Below are positions 9,172-19,362 of a DNA stretch of 64,000 nucleotides, piece after piece. The stretch is from Cryptomeria japonica (taxonomy: Eukaryota > Streptophyta > Pinopsida > Cupressales > Cupressaceae). Each line of letters opens with the position of its first letter. The stretch's first letter is position 1. The position numbers and the translations under genes were made by a program. The notes beneath the pieces were generated by a model that was not told the origin of the DNA, ran no database searches, and saw only the letters and a program-made list of their open reading frames with translations. The stretch spans positions 665,173,352-665,237,351 of the forward strand of contig NC_081412.1 of NCBI RefSeq assembly GCF_030272615.1, in the 5' to 3' direction.

Positions 9172-12102
9172 ATGTCTTCCTTTTCCTTCTGCCTGAATCT
9201 CACTTTCGCCTTGGCGATGATTTATACATTCGTCAATGGATGCCCAACTGAAGAAAGAAAGTACTTGCTAGATTTCAAAGGAAGCCTCGTCGATCCCACT
9301 GGTCGCCTGTCATCGTGGAAGGGCTACAATTGTTGCCAGTGGACGGGCATTCGTTGCGACTTCCATTCAGGCCATGTCATCAGCCTTCATCTCAAAACCC
9401 CCTTTGCTAGTAATTACTGGGACAATCCCAAAATTCTTAGTGGGGCGATACATCCATCGCTGTTTAATCTGCAGAACCTTGAGCATCTGGATCTCGGATA
9501 CAATGATTTCAGTGGTACTTCCATATCTCCTCAATTGGCAAAACTCCAGAGCCTTTCCTTCCTTAGCTTGGCAAATGCTGGATTTGGAGGTGAGGTCCCT
9601 GTGGAGTTGGGCAATATTACAACCTTGCGCCACCTGGAGATCTCTGTCGGTTCTTCTTTGTCCTTGAACGATACTGCTCTCCAGAGTAGGAAGTTTGCAG
9701 GATGGATACGAAACCTGCAAAGCTTGGAGTACCTTGCAATGGATAGTGTGAATCTGTGGATGGCAAGTGAACACTTGTGTAATGCCCTCAGGAGCCTCCC
9801 TAATCTTCGGGAGATTCACCTCGCTGATTGTGGACTTTCAGGTACAATACCTTCTCTCCTAAACTTCACTCACCTATCCCATCTCGATCTTTCATCCAAT
9901 CCATTTAATTATTCCCTGTTGCCTGCTTGGTTTCAGAATGTATCGTCCATGGTTTCCCTCGATCTCCGTTCATGTGGTTTCGACGGATTCAGTATCCCGT
10001 CAAACCTTTTGTATCGTTCAAACCTGAGATATCTTGACCTGTCAGATAACTCGTTGGAAGGAGACCTTTCTTTCCTTCTATACCAATCTTCCTCAATAGC
10101 CAACCTTTACCTCCAGGACAACAGTTTAGACGGAGTAATTCCTCCTTTCTTTGTTAACTTTACTAAACTTAAGAACTTGGTTCTGGCGAATAACTACTTA
10201 ACAGGAGATATACCTTTCTTTGGATCTGCACTTACAGTAATAGATCTTTCCCAAAACAAATTGACGGGCAATATACCACCCTCTATTGGTTGTCTTCCTC
10301 TACTGAGAAGCCTCAATCTGGAAAATAATCGGCTCTCAGGAAAAATACCAGATACCGTTTCAAAGCTTGCTAGATTAGAAAAATTGAAACTTTCTTCCAA
10401 TAATTTAACGGGGAGCTTTTCCCTTTCGTTGATTGATAATTTAACTCAGCTTCGAGAATTGAACCTTTCCAGCAATAGCTTTACAATTAACATTTCTTCA
10501 ACTTGGATTCCAGCGTTTGCCCACCTGGAGTTCCTGGGATTGAGTTTTTGCAATATTGATGGTGGTTTTCCTGCTTTTTTGTCTACTCAATACTCATTTC
10601 TAGACTTGGACCTCTCACATAACAACATTGTAGGAAAAATTCCTAATTGGCTATGGGATCTTCCCGCTCTTGAAGTGCTGCTCCTTTCAAACAACCAGTT
10701 ACAAGGTTATTTGCCCTCAGTAATATCGAAAGGCTTCGCCTTCGTGGACTTGAAAAGAAACAAGCTACAAGGTTCCCTTCCATCTTTGGAGAACTCGATG
10801 GGTTTATTGGATGTGTCAGAGAACAATTTTAGCGGTCCCATTCCTACAATAATGAAAGCTGATAGTTTAGTTTTGTCAAGCAATAATCTGACTGGAGAAA
10901 TTCCAAGTTCATTCTGCACAAACACTATTCAGATTCAAATTCTGGACCTGTCAAAGAACAATTTGAGGGGCACCATTCCTCCAAATTTGGGGAGATGCGA
11001 GTACATGACAATTTTAAATTTGGCTCAGAATGATCTGCAGGGGGAGATACCAGAGCAAATAGGAAATCTGAGCTCTCTTCGTACACTAAGTCTCTATGGC
11101 AACAATTTACAAGGTTCCATTCCTTCATCCATTATAAATTGCTCATTCCTAGAAGTATTTGATGTAGGAAGCAACTTAATTGAAGGGAACATTCCGGTTT
11201 GCATTGGAGAGCTGAGATGGCTCCGAATCCTGAACTTGGCTTCAAATAAACTTGAAGGCACTGTTCCTGCATTCTTACTTGGTCTGAAGCTTTTACAGAT
11301 TTTAGATTTATCCCACAATTGTTTGTCAGGACCTATTCCTATAAATCTAGGAAATCTAGATGGTATGATCCATGAATCACATAATGATGAATCAGAGTTT
11401 GCTTCGCTTGTCCCAGTTATTGATACAGTTTATGGAAATAAATTCATGATCTGGGATCAAGTTACTCTTTGGGTTAAAGGACGGCCAAGTTCATATGAAA
11501 AGATATTCAAGGAATTTACATTTATAGACCTATCTAACAACACGCTATCGGGCCAAATTCCTCCAGAAGTAGGTCTTCTCAAGAATTTAAATGCTTTGAA
11601 CCTTTCAAGAAACCAGTTGAGTGGTTCCATTCCAGAATCTGTGGGAGCCTTGGTTAAATTGGAGTCCTTGGATCTCTCAGCAAACAAATTGTCTGGAAAG
11701 ATTCCCTCAGAACTTCTGAACCTCGCATTCCTCGAGGTTCTGAATGTTTCAGACAACATGGTTTCGGGTTTGATACCCCAAGGCAAACAATTTTCAACTT
11801 TTGAGGCTTCTTCTTTTGCAGAAAATCGAGATCTACATGGATCTCCATTAGAAAATAGAACCTTTAGCCCTGGTTTTGATGGGAAAGGTATACCAGGCAT
11901 CCAAGAAGAATTGGATAACAGGGAGAAAGAGGCAGAGGAAGAAGAAGATAAAATGAAGAGATGGTGGGCAGTGGGGGTGGGATTGAGTTATGGGATGGGA
12001 TTTGCCACTGTAATTGCAGTGCTGTGCTTCCGAATAAGATGGAGATACGAATATTTCAGTTTTCTGGATAGTCTTATGCCACACCTCTTTGGACGGCATT
12101 GA
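9172..12102 (+). CDS. Leucine-rich-repeat receptor-like protein (RLP), intronless, 976 aa
   Basis: This is the only intact gene. Residues 1-23 form a signal peptide. An LRR N-terminal cap follows, starting C-P-T-E-E-R-K-Y-L-L-D-F-K and ending with N-C-C-Q-W-T-G-I-R-C. Roughly 27-30 extracytoplasmic LRRs run from about residue 75 to 870, many with the plant LxxLxLSxNxLxGxIP pattern. A non-LRR island (about 732-786, containing V-T-L-W-V-K-G) sits before the last four repeats. An acidic stretch (about 911-927), a single membrane span (about 931-953, with the Y-G-M-G-F motif common in RLPs) and a tail of about 22 residues without a kinase complete it. This is the Cf/EIX-type layout: a plasma-membrane receptor that needs a partner kinase for signalling in defence or development. 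Many N-x-S/T sites fit glycosylation. The ATG is the first in frame and begins the signal peptide. Oddity: the usual cap cysteines after the last LRR are missing (L-H-G at 888-890). The ligand is unknown. Confidence 0.95.
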   Translation: MSSFSFCLNLTFALAMIYTFVNGCPTEERKYLLDFKGSLVDPTGRLSSWKGYNCCQWTGIRCDFHSGHVISLHLKTPFASNYWDNPKILSGAIHPSLFNLQNLEHLDLGYNDFSGTSISPQLAKLQSLSFLSLANAGFGGEVPVELGNITTLRHLEISVGSSLSLNDTALQSRKFAGWIRNLQSLEYLAMDSVNLWMASEHLCNALRSLPNLREIHLADCGLSGTIPSLLNFTHLSHLDLSSNPFNYSLLPAWFQNVSSMVSLDLRSCGFDGFSIPSNLLYRSNLRYLDLSDNSLEGDLSFLLYQSSSIANLYLQDNSLDGVIPPFFVNFTKLKNLVLANNYLTGDIPFFGSALTVIDLSQNKLTGNIPPSIGCLPLLRSLNLENNRLSGKIPDTVSKLARLEKLKLSSNNLTGSFSLSLIDNLTQLRELNLSSNSFTINISSTWIPAFAHLEFLGLSFCNIDGGFPAFLSTQYSFLDLDLSHNNIVGKIPNWLWDLPALEVLLLSNNQLQGYLPSVISKGFAFVDLKRNKLQGSLPSLENSMGLLDVSENNFSGPIPTIMKADSLVLSSNNLTGEIPSSFCTNTIQIQILDLSKNNLRGTIPPNLGRCEYMTILNLAQNDLQGEIPEQIGNLSSLRTLSLYGNNLQGSIPSSIINCSFLEVFDVGSNLIEGNIPVCIGELRWLRILNLASNKLEGTVPAFLLGLKLLQILDLSHNCLSGPIPINLGNLDGMIHESHNDESEFASLVPVIDTVYGNKFMIWDQVTLWVKGRPSSYEKIFKEFTFIDLSNNTLSGQIPPEVGLLKNLNALNLSRNQLSGSIPESVGALVKLESLDLSANKLSGKIPSELLNLAFLEVLNVSDNMVSGLIPQGKQFSTFEASSFAENRDLHGSPLENRTFSPGFDGKGIPGIQEELDNREKEAEEEEDKMKRWWAVGVGLSYGMGFATVIAVLCFRIRWRYEYFSFLDSLMPHLFGRH

Positions 12103-12625
12103 AAAGATACCATAAATAATCTACTGAATATGTTAAGTTTTCTAATTTAAAATGTTTTAAAATGCATTGCAATATATCATGTTTTATATTAAATATAACA
12201 CGAGCTATGCAGTTTCGTGGCACGTTTGGACATTTTCAATCTTAGTTTTATGCTTTCTGAAATTCATAGCTTTTTATATAATTTAAACTTTATATATTTT
12301 GAATGTCATAAAGACAACCAAGTTTTGTCAATCTTTACTAACTAATTTATATTGTATTTGCAAGAACTCTTTTAAACCTTCATTGCAAACAAAAACAAAT
12401 CATGTATCTGTATATTTTTTAATTTTATGTATTTGTATTAATCATTGTATAGAGTTAAAAAGTTTTTAGATACCATAGTATAGTATAAATATTTCAATGG
12501 TATTCTATTAATTTCAGTCATAGCGAATTTATTTTAAAATGATATTTTATTTTGTACATGTATATTTAGATTTTTTGAATAACTAAAATGTGATATAATA
12601 TATCATTTTAGTATTTTTTAAATTT
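12103..12625 (+). other. 3' flank of the RLP gene
   Basis: AT-rich non-coding sequence. CCATAAATAATC at about 12110-12121 could act as a near-upstream polyadenylation element just after the stop, but plant signals are too loose to be sure. No other gene is seen. Confidence 0.4.
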
Positions 12626-12633
12626 TTTTTGGC

Positions 12634-12651
12634 AAGGTGGCAATGCCACTT
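12634..12651. repeat. Short hairpin AAGGTGGC-AAT-GCCACTT
   Basis: An 18-base inverted repeat with a 3-base loop beside a T-run and AT-rich sequence. It may mark the end of a decayed mobile element on the minus strand, but no coding part accompanies it. Confidence 0.4.
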
Positions 12652-12825
12652 GATATATTTTATTAATAATATATAATTTTTACAATATATTTAAAAACTG
12701 ATTCAAACTGAGCTCCCAGAGAAAAGAACCAGCAAGAAAAACTCCAGTCATTGCTCATCAACATGGCTATAGAAGAGAAGTAGTGAACAATCCTCTAGCC
12801 GGAGCTAGTTACAAAATAGAGATCA

Positions 12826-12970
12826 GCATACACAAAAGGGAGTGTATTATTTATACATAGTATTTTGAATTTTAGTATTAGATACATATAGATAATTTAA
12901 TTAGTTGATGGAGGGTTTGGAAGCATACACAAAAGGAAGTGTATTATTTATATATAGTATTTTGAATTTT
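12826..12970 (+). repeat. 48-bp direct repeat, two copies with ~49-bp spacing
   Basis: The segment starting GCATACACAAAAGG and ending TATTTTGAATTTT occurs at 12826-12873 and again at 12923-12970, with only two differences (GGGAG/GGAAG and TACATAG/TATATAG). The spacer is about as long as the unit. This may be a small local duplication or the start of a minisatellite. Confidence 0.8.
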
Positions 12971-13069
12971 TTTATGGATCAATTTTCTTAGATTAATTTA
13001 AAAGTATATAATTGTTGTCTTTAAGTTATCGTTTTTCTATACCACATAGTCTTATATTGTGTTAGCACC

Positions 13070-13500
13070 TCATAATCTATGCGACACTTGTATACTCTCA
13101 ACTATAATATAGTTAATCAAAGTAATAAAGGTAACACTAAGGTCAATAGAGTTTAGTTCAATCTTGACCAAGTTTCCTAAACTAGTTATTGGACACATTT
13201 CAGTAATATCACAACCTTCCTCAAAATAGTCAACAAGTATCTTTGAAACACTTCCATTATAATGTAAATTAATATGCATAGCATAATTGAGATATATGTT
13301 ATTAGAGGAATCATTGTTAGATTTGGTAAAGCAAAGGTGAAAATTCCATCGTATAAACTACCATACAAATCTAGTGGATGACCTAATAGATAGAATATAA
13401 TTTTGATATTGTTATTCTTGCTACTTAAGTGGCACCTACTTGTAGGGTTTCAATTGAAGTACTACCCAATCTCCCACCTCAAAATACCCCTAATTATGAC
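13070..13500 (-). pseudogene. Decayed Ty3/gypsy integrase C-terminal region
   Basis: On the minus strand, the sequence near 13440-13490 reads like F-E-V-G-D-W-V-V-L-Q-L-K-P-Y-K, the conserved segment after the gypsy integrase core (usually FxVGDxVxLKLQPYR). The downstream minus-strand sequence to about 13070 is open in pieces but broken by stops and matches the family only weakly. It probably belongs with the integrase core at 16565-17285, from which it is separated by foreign sequence. Confidence 0.5.
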
Positions 13501-13799
13501 ATTGATATGTCTTTTTTTTTGTAGTTAAATAGCTAGAAGGGTCCGTATCCATTAAATTAAAAGAAAAAAAGGTTAACAAGATAGATTTTTGGCCTGGTCT
13601 GAACTAGGAAAGGCTACAATCGAGGATCCCCTTCCCCCAAAAAAATAAAAGAGGAAAAGATCCATTAATAGGTTGGGGATAAACTACAATTTAACTTTAT
13701 CATTAGAATGAGATCTCAGAAGCATATGACGATTGGAATTTGTTATACATCTTTTGTCATGTTTCCCTTTATAGTATGTCATCCATTATCCTTCTCCAT
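13501..13799. other. Non-coding junction sequence
   Basis: Contains poly-T at about 13511 and an A-rich tract at 13555-13570 and again at 13636-13656. Nothing else is recognisable. The A/T runs may be tails of the neighbouring minus-strand LINE. Confidence 0.3.
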
Positions 13800-15354
13800 A
13801 TCCTCAAATTGAGGTTCACCGCATTCATTTTAAGCTTCCTTCCCCTTATCCTGCAAAGACATGACATCCTTGGAATCCAATTGATGTGAGACAAAGGGAG
13901 TATATGCTTGCCTCCTGTTCAAAACCAAGATAGCAGTGACATTGATCAAAGATGGGAACACATTATCAGAAAGACGTTTAGTAGTCTTTACAAACAAGTC
14001 TTGACAAGCATTAACACTATTCAAAACTAAAGAATCATTTTCCACAAATGCCCTTGCACACAAAACCAAACCTTAATCAGGGGACAACCTTACCATTCTT
14101 CAAAAGTGTCACATCCTTACTAGTCTCTGAGAGCCTCATCTTTCTCCACCAAGTAATAGATATCTAAGACATATTTTCACCAAGAGGAAACCTTATCCAC
14201 CCTTCTTTTTTGACATTGAGCAACAATACATCCAATCTGAAAACATCTACTACATTTGAAGGAAATGCGATCATAATCTAGGTACTCCATCCAACAACCT
14301 TTCAAGGATTTAATAGAAATGTCTTCAATGAGGTTCACAGTTATGTCCATCTCTACCAAGATCCAAGCATAAGTGGAATGCAGAAGATTCAAAGATCCCT
14401 CATCCACCCTTAAAAAATTACCCAAACAATTCCCCAACAATTCAAACCAAGAATCAAACCAATATTGGAGAGGAAGGTTTGGAAGTCTTACCCAAAGAGA
14501 AACATGATCAAAGGATTTAGTTGAAGGATTGAAAGATGGATGCCAGGGTTCTACTAGAAACATTTAATTTCCCTCCCAGGACTATTGATGGTCACCAAGC
14601 ACCCTATTCCTATCTTTCACATTTCTAAAAACGACAATAAAAAAAAACCCTAGACACCAACTTTAGGGGGAAGTATCATGGGAAAACTCCGCCCCATTCC
14701 ACATCATACCCTGCTCTAAGCAATCCTTCTTAGCACCAAAACCAGAGGTCATTCCATACCGCCGACAAGGAAGACCCTTCCTACCACCACAAGCATCAAC
14801 AATGTCATCATGCCATTGCCAAACACGAACAGATTGGAACCATTGCAAAAATCCATATCCCTTCTCTACGACATACCACTTTGGTTGACCTTTCTTCAAG
14901 GCCCATCACCGTATTTCTCATTCTCAGGCACACCGAGCTTTGATGAAGCCCTAGTTCCACAAAAAACTCGTGTCGGCTTCCACACTCTATCATTTTCATT
15001 ATGCATTTTGCTTTGAATTCGGATCTGTGTACCACTAGAGGAGGAATCAAGGCAGGGACCTTTCCCATCCCCCATCCCACATCCTTGGTGGATGCCCCTA
15101 CCAAACCCAACAAAACAACCCGACACTCCTCTCTGATCATGTATCCAATCTGAAGCCAGCTTCATTTTGCCTTGGCCTTCCGTCCATGGCTAACACAGAC
15201 AATGGACGCCCAGTCCCTGTACAACCCACTCTCAGACATTCCTATATGTCCATTTTTCAGCAAAACCCTAGCTGCGGAAGGTCCCCAAAGTTTCTCCATG
15301 ACCACGATTAAGCTTGTTTCATCCATTTCCAAGCCACAAGAAAATTCTCATTAA
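13800..15354 (-). pseudogene. Decayed LINE ORF1 (DUF4283-like plus CCHC-like knuckle)
   Basis: The best part is a 128-codon minus-strand frame (14177-14563). It begins near E-P-W-H-P-S-F-N-P and contains VSLWVRLPNLPLQYWFDSW, a G-N-C-L-G segment and V-E-M-D. This is the DUF4283 layout of plant LINE ORF1 proteins, which bind RNA. A zinc-knuckle-like motif, CSRCFQIGCIVAQC, follows; its usual His is replaced by Cys. Upstream on the minus strand (14600-15350), several overlapping frames with Gly-rich sequence and shifts look like the ORF1 N-terminus. Downstream (13830-14170) is the broken C-terminus. No RT was found attached, so the copy is truncated as well as mutated. Confidence 0.7.
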
Positions 15355-15590
15355 GGATTTGAAGTATCTTTTGTTGCTATTAGTATATTGTAGAGGGTAT
15401 CGATAAAAAATCTCAAATAGAGTCATCTTTCTTTATGTGTGAAAAAATGTGTGATTCTCTCTTTTTATGAATGAATTCTATTTGGACAATTATTCTATTT
15501 TTTTTCAATGGAAAGCAATATATATATCTTTCTTAACATTTAATTGTTAAATTATACTTGGGCTAAAGAACAATGTTGTGTTGCACTTGA
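15355..15590. other. AT-rich, no feature seen
   Basis: No open frame, repeat or recognisable motif beyond simple AT-rich sequence. Confidence 0.5.
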
Positions 15591-15750
15591 GGTCAATTGA
15601 ATAAGTTCAGTCAAGCTAAGTTTGGTCGAATTAGGTTCAGCCGAACCTATGTGGCGGTTGCGCGGTGCCTAAATGACAAAATAAGTTCAGCCAAACCTAT
15701 TTTCAAAGCAATAAGTTCAATCGAACTTAGTTCGGCCAAACCTGTCTATG
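15591..15750 (+). repeat. Degenerate cluster of AAGTTCAGCCGAACCT-like quasi-palindromes
   Basis: Within about 150 bases the motif family AAGTTCAGTC, GGTTCAGCCGAACC, AAGTTCAGCCAAACC, AAGTTCAATCGAACTT and GTTCGGCCAAACC recurs. Several copies are near-perfect inverted repeats of GTTCGRC/GYCGAAC type. No coding frame is supported here. It could be an old minisatellite or a cluster of dimer-type protein binding sites. Confidence 0.55.
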
Positions 15751-16564
15751 TGTCATGTGATGTGGCAATCAAATCACCATTTTCTCTCCATTTCCAAAAC
15801 TTTCCACGTTTACTATTTTTTCTTTAGGCAAAATATTTTTTTACAAAAATTGAAAAATACCTTTTTGTAGAGCTCGAAGTCAAGAATCTGGACATATAAA
15901 AAAAAAATTATGTTTTGATTAATTATTTTTTTAAACATTGCAAGTAAGTTTTTTAAATTCGAAAAGAGGTTGATTTAAAAAAAATTATTAAATGATATTA
16001 AAAATATCTACAAATTAGATTTTTTACTAGATGAGAAAATCTTCTCCAAAAGGGTATAATTTATTTTTTTATAATAATCACTTTAATAGACAAAAAGTGA
16101 TGGCAAATGAAAACTACCGAAGTCAGGTATGTTAGACTTAAAAATTTTATTATGAGAAAAATTTACATCAAAAATTAATTTTTCTTTTTTTAGCACTGCA
16201 TATATCTGTCATCTATTTGGAAAATTAAAATTACGAAAAAATATTTTTGTTTTCATTTTTTCTGGTGACCCTGACTAGAACCTTTGATTTTAAGCATTTT
16301 TCAGCAATAAAAATTTTGTCTTCGAATATATAAAAAAATATCAATTTTTTAAAAAAAAAATTAAAAATAATAGACATAAATTTCAATAATATTTCTAAAT
16401 TTCATCAGTTTACATCATTTTGAAATTCAATTTAAAAATATCACTTTTATGCGGTCGAAGTTAAACAATTTTAGTTGTGTTGGCCACTTCTTTTATAAAA
16501 GTGTGACATAGGTTTGTGTTTTTACCCGTTTTTCTATGTTATTTTTCATGATAAGATGAGTTAT
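15751..16564. other. AT-rich, no gene seen
   Basis: Long A/T runs and no coding character on either strand. It separates the LINE ORF1 remnant from the gypsy integrase remnant. Confidence 0.5.
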
Positions 16565-17285
16565 ATACTATATTTTCCCCATATTGCAAATAAGTCTATC
16601 TAAAATATGCTAATAAATATTGGATCACATTTACTCATAATGATTATAGGAATACCATAAATTTTGGTACCTTTTCCACAAATACTTTTTTCATAGCATT
16701 GAAATGAAATGGATGAGAGAGTTTATCGAAATGTGCATAGTTAGCAAGTGTATCAAATTTAACATCAAAGCTATTTTAATTACACAAACTAGTAATGTAA
16801 TCTACCACTATTAACTCTCAAAATTGTGCTAGTGTACCTAATAGTTGTAAGAGGCCTAGGTTTTTAATTTGTTTAACTTTATTTTGTTGGCATATCAAAT
16901 ATTTGGCCATAAATTTCTTTATGTCCCCCTTAAGACCTCCCAAAAAGAAAGATCTTCTAGATAGTGATTGTTATTTGAGAACCTTAAATGACCTCATATT
17001 AGTGAGTCATGAATTTGAGACAATGTGGCGGTTTCAACAAATAATTTTTACATATAATAGCATACCTTTGTACCATAAGGAATCATCTTCCTAAGAAGTC
17101 CTATCTAAATAAGACAGATCTTCAATTTGAAGCTCTTGAATAAACTTCTTTATCAAGCGATCATATTTCAACTCTTCTCATGAAACATTTATCTTTTCAT
17201 CAACTTATTTCTTCCTCTTTTTCCTATTGAGAAGGGCATCACTTGCAATATTCTACTAAATTATTTTGAAAATAATTTTAGAGTC
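16565..17285 (-). pseudogene. Decayed Ty3/gypsy RNase H end, zinc finger and integrase core
   Basis: On the minus strand, read through stops and shifts: the RNase H end resembling A-S-D-A-L-L-N-R-K (17215-17255), an integrase zinc-binding segment FLGGLKGDIKKFMAKYLICQ (16870-16960), V-D-Y-I-T-S-L near 16780 (usual M/VDFITGLP with a catalytic Asp), SHPFHFNAMKKVFVEKVP (16660-16720), and M-S-K-C-D-P-I-F (usual SDRDPIFTS) near 16600-16630. The similarity stops abruptly near 16565, before the DD35E glutamate region. The integrase C-terminal piece at 13070-13500, on the same strand and in the right order, may be its continuation. Confidence 0.7.
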
Positions 17286-19362
17286 ACACCCTTGTTAGGA
17301 TTAGTATGCTATTTAAATTACAGTCTTATGTATTATTTGTTTGCCTCCAATTCTCTTGGAATGTTTCCTTTGGCACATAGGAGGTTTAAATTAAAAATTA
17401 TTTTATAATTTGTATTCTCCCAAGATTTTGATATTAGTTTTCATATGCATTCATGATGAGGTGGAGTTCATAATGGTGTTTATAAATTTATTTTTAGCAA
17501 AAAATTCAACTTAGGTATAACATTTGTATAATGGGGTAACTTGAGTTTTATTAGAGGGTGTCATATGCGTTGGGTCATAATTTTTGAAGCTCTTATTAGG
17601 ATATGAGATATTGTGAAGGAGTTATAAGTCAAAAATGTCAGGTATATTATTAGTGTAAAGTTAATTTATTATATTAATGTCTCGCTGATAGTTACATTGA
17701 TTATTATGAAAATATTTTAGTCTTCATTTTGGACAATGGAGCTTTTTATTTTATCACAACTTGACATTATGTTATTTTGAAAAGACGTTTATGGTACTTC
17801 TCACCCATTTTTTTATAAATTAGGGACATGAGAGTATTTTGATGATATTTTTAACATTTATAAAGGTTTTTCCAAAGAGTATCTAATAAAATTTAGAGTC
17901 TTGGTGTATGGATATATCTCTCCTCTAATATTAATATATGCATTTCCCCTTTGTCATGTCTAGTTTCTTCCTAAAATAGTTTCTCCATTTAAATATATTT
18001 AATTAAGTTCTTAGGAAGATAACTGTTACTCAAAAAAATATTATACAAATTCATGATCTGTTCTAACTTTGAAATATATTCAAATAAAATATTGGTGCTA
18101 GTATTTGAATATATGAATTACAACAAACATTTATCTCTTAGATGTTTTCCCTACCAAGATGTGCCCTTTGAGTTATTTACTCTCAAATAAAAAGGGATAC
18201 CCTTCTTACATCAATACCATGTCAATTTCATATCCACAAGAATCACATTATATTGCAATTTATCAAATAATTTCAAAGTAACTAATTTAGGCTAAGAAGA
18301 TCTTATATTAGTTGCTTAAATGTTTTATTGGCTCATTCTAACCATAAAAAAAGAATCATTATTAAATAATTTTATCAAGTATGTTTCTACATGAGCATAA
18401 TTGTTAACAAATCTTCTATACTTATTTATAATTAGAGTATGTAGAAAAAATGGAAACACATTTAGTAGTACAAGAAATAGATACTTTAAAATATAAATAT
18501 AAATGTTTAAGAAACCAAAATAATATTATAGACTTTCATCTATATGATATTAATTAAATGATCAAGAGATACCAAAATGTGAAGATACATGAATATAAAA
18601 GTGTATGAAAATAAGCTACGAAAGTGAGTATAAGTAGGATAAGTGAGATATGAGGTGCAATGTGTGATAAATGATAAGAATCTACCAGAAGATTGTAAAA
18701 ATTGAAAATTTTAACTCCCATACAAGATGTGAACTCCTCACACTCTAATAACACTAATAATAACTTTATCAAATTAAATTGTAGAAAAGTATTATGTTAT
18801 GAGATGAAAATGTAATTTTAAACTTTCACTTAAGTGGAGTTGAGGTGTATGAAAAGATTGTACCAACAAATGTAGCCCAATCACATAACCATGCACATGA
18901 AATTCTTCCCCAAAGAGGTTAATTATTCCCAAATGAGAGAGACAAACCTCTCAAATAGCCCTTAGAAGGTGAACCCTCATACATTCCCATAAAATCTCAT
19001 AGATATAAATACTTTATATTTGTAAAGGGAAATGTTATCAACCTTCTTGCAACCCAAGTAGTAACATGTAGATATATGAAGTATCCAAGGATAATATTTT
19101 TAATATAGCACATGTGAATTTCTACGTTCTTGGTACATTGATGATGAACATGGCTTAATAAAATCTAGAAGAAAATATATTTGTTAAAAAACATGAAAAA
19201 TACCATCTCATTTGGATACCAAGTAGTCTTGAATGAAGTAGTTATATCCCCTTGATACTTAGCCTTAGTGAAAGATAGAGTAATATAATCCTACTAATTA
19301 ATCAACTAAAAAATAGAGACAAAAATAAAGAGAGAAACCTTAACCTAATTTGGAATTATGCT
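17286..19362. other. AT-rich, no gene seen
   Basis: About 2 kb of AT-rich sequence. I found no domain, LTR border or RNA gene. The longest frame (18554-18772, minus) is hydrophobic and low-complexity without support. Confidence 0.5.

Noticed and set aside
9367-12099. Antisense and out-of-frame readings within the RLP gene
   Set aside because: Shadows of a well-supported LRR frame; repeats in LRR codons keep other frames open.
15172-15354. 60-codon plus-strand frame
   Set aside because: Antisense of the LINE ORF1 5' region; no support on this strand.
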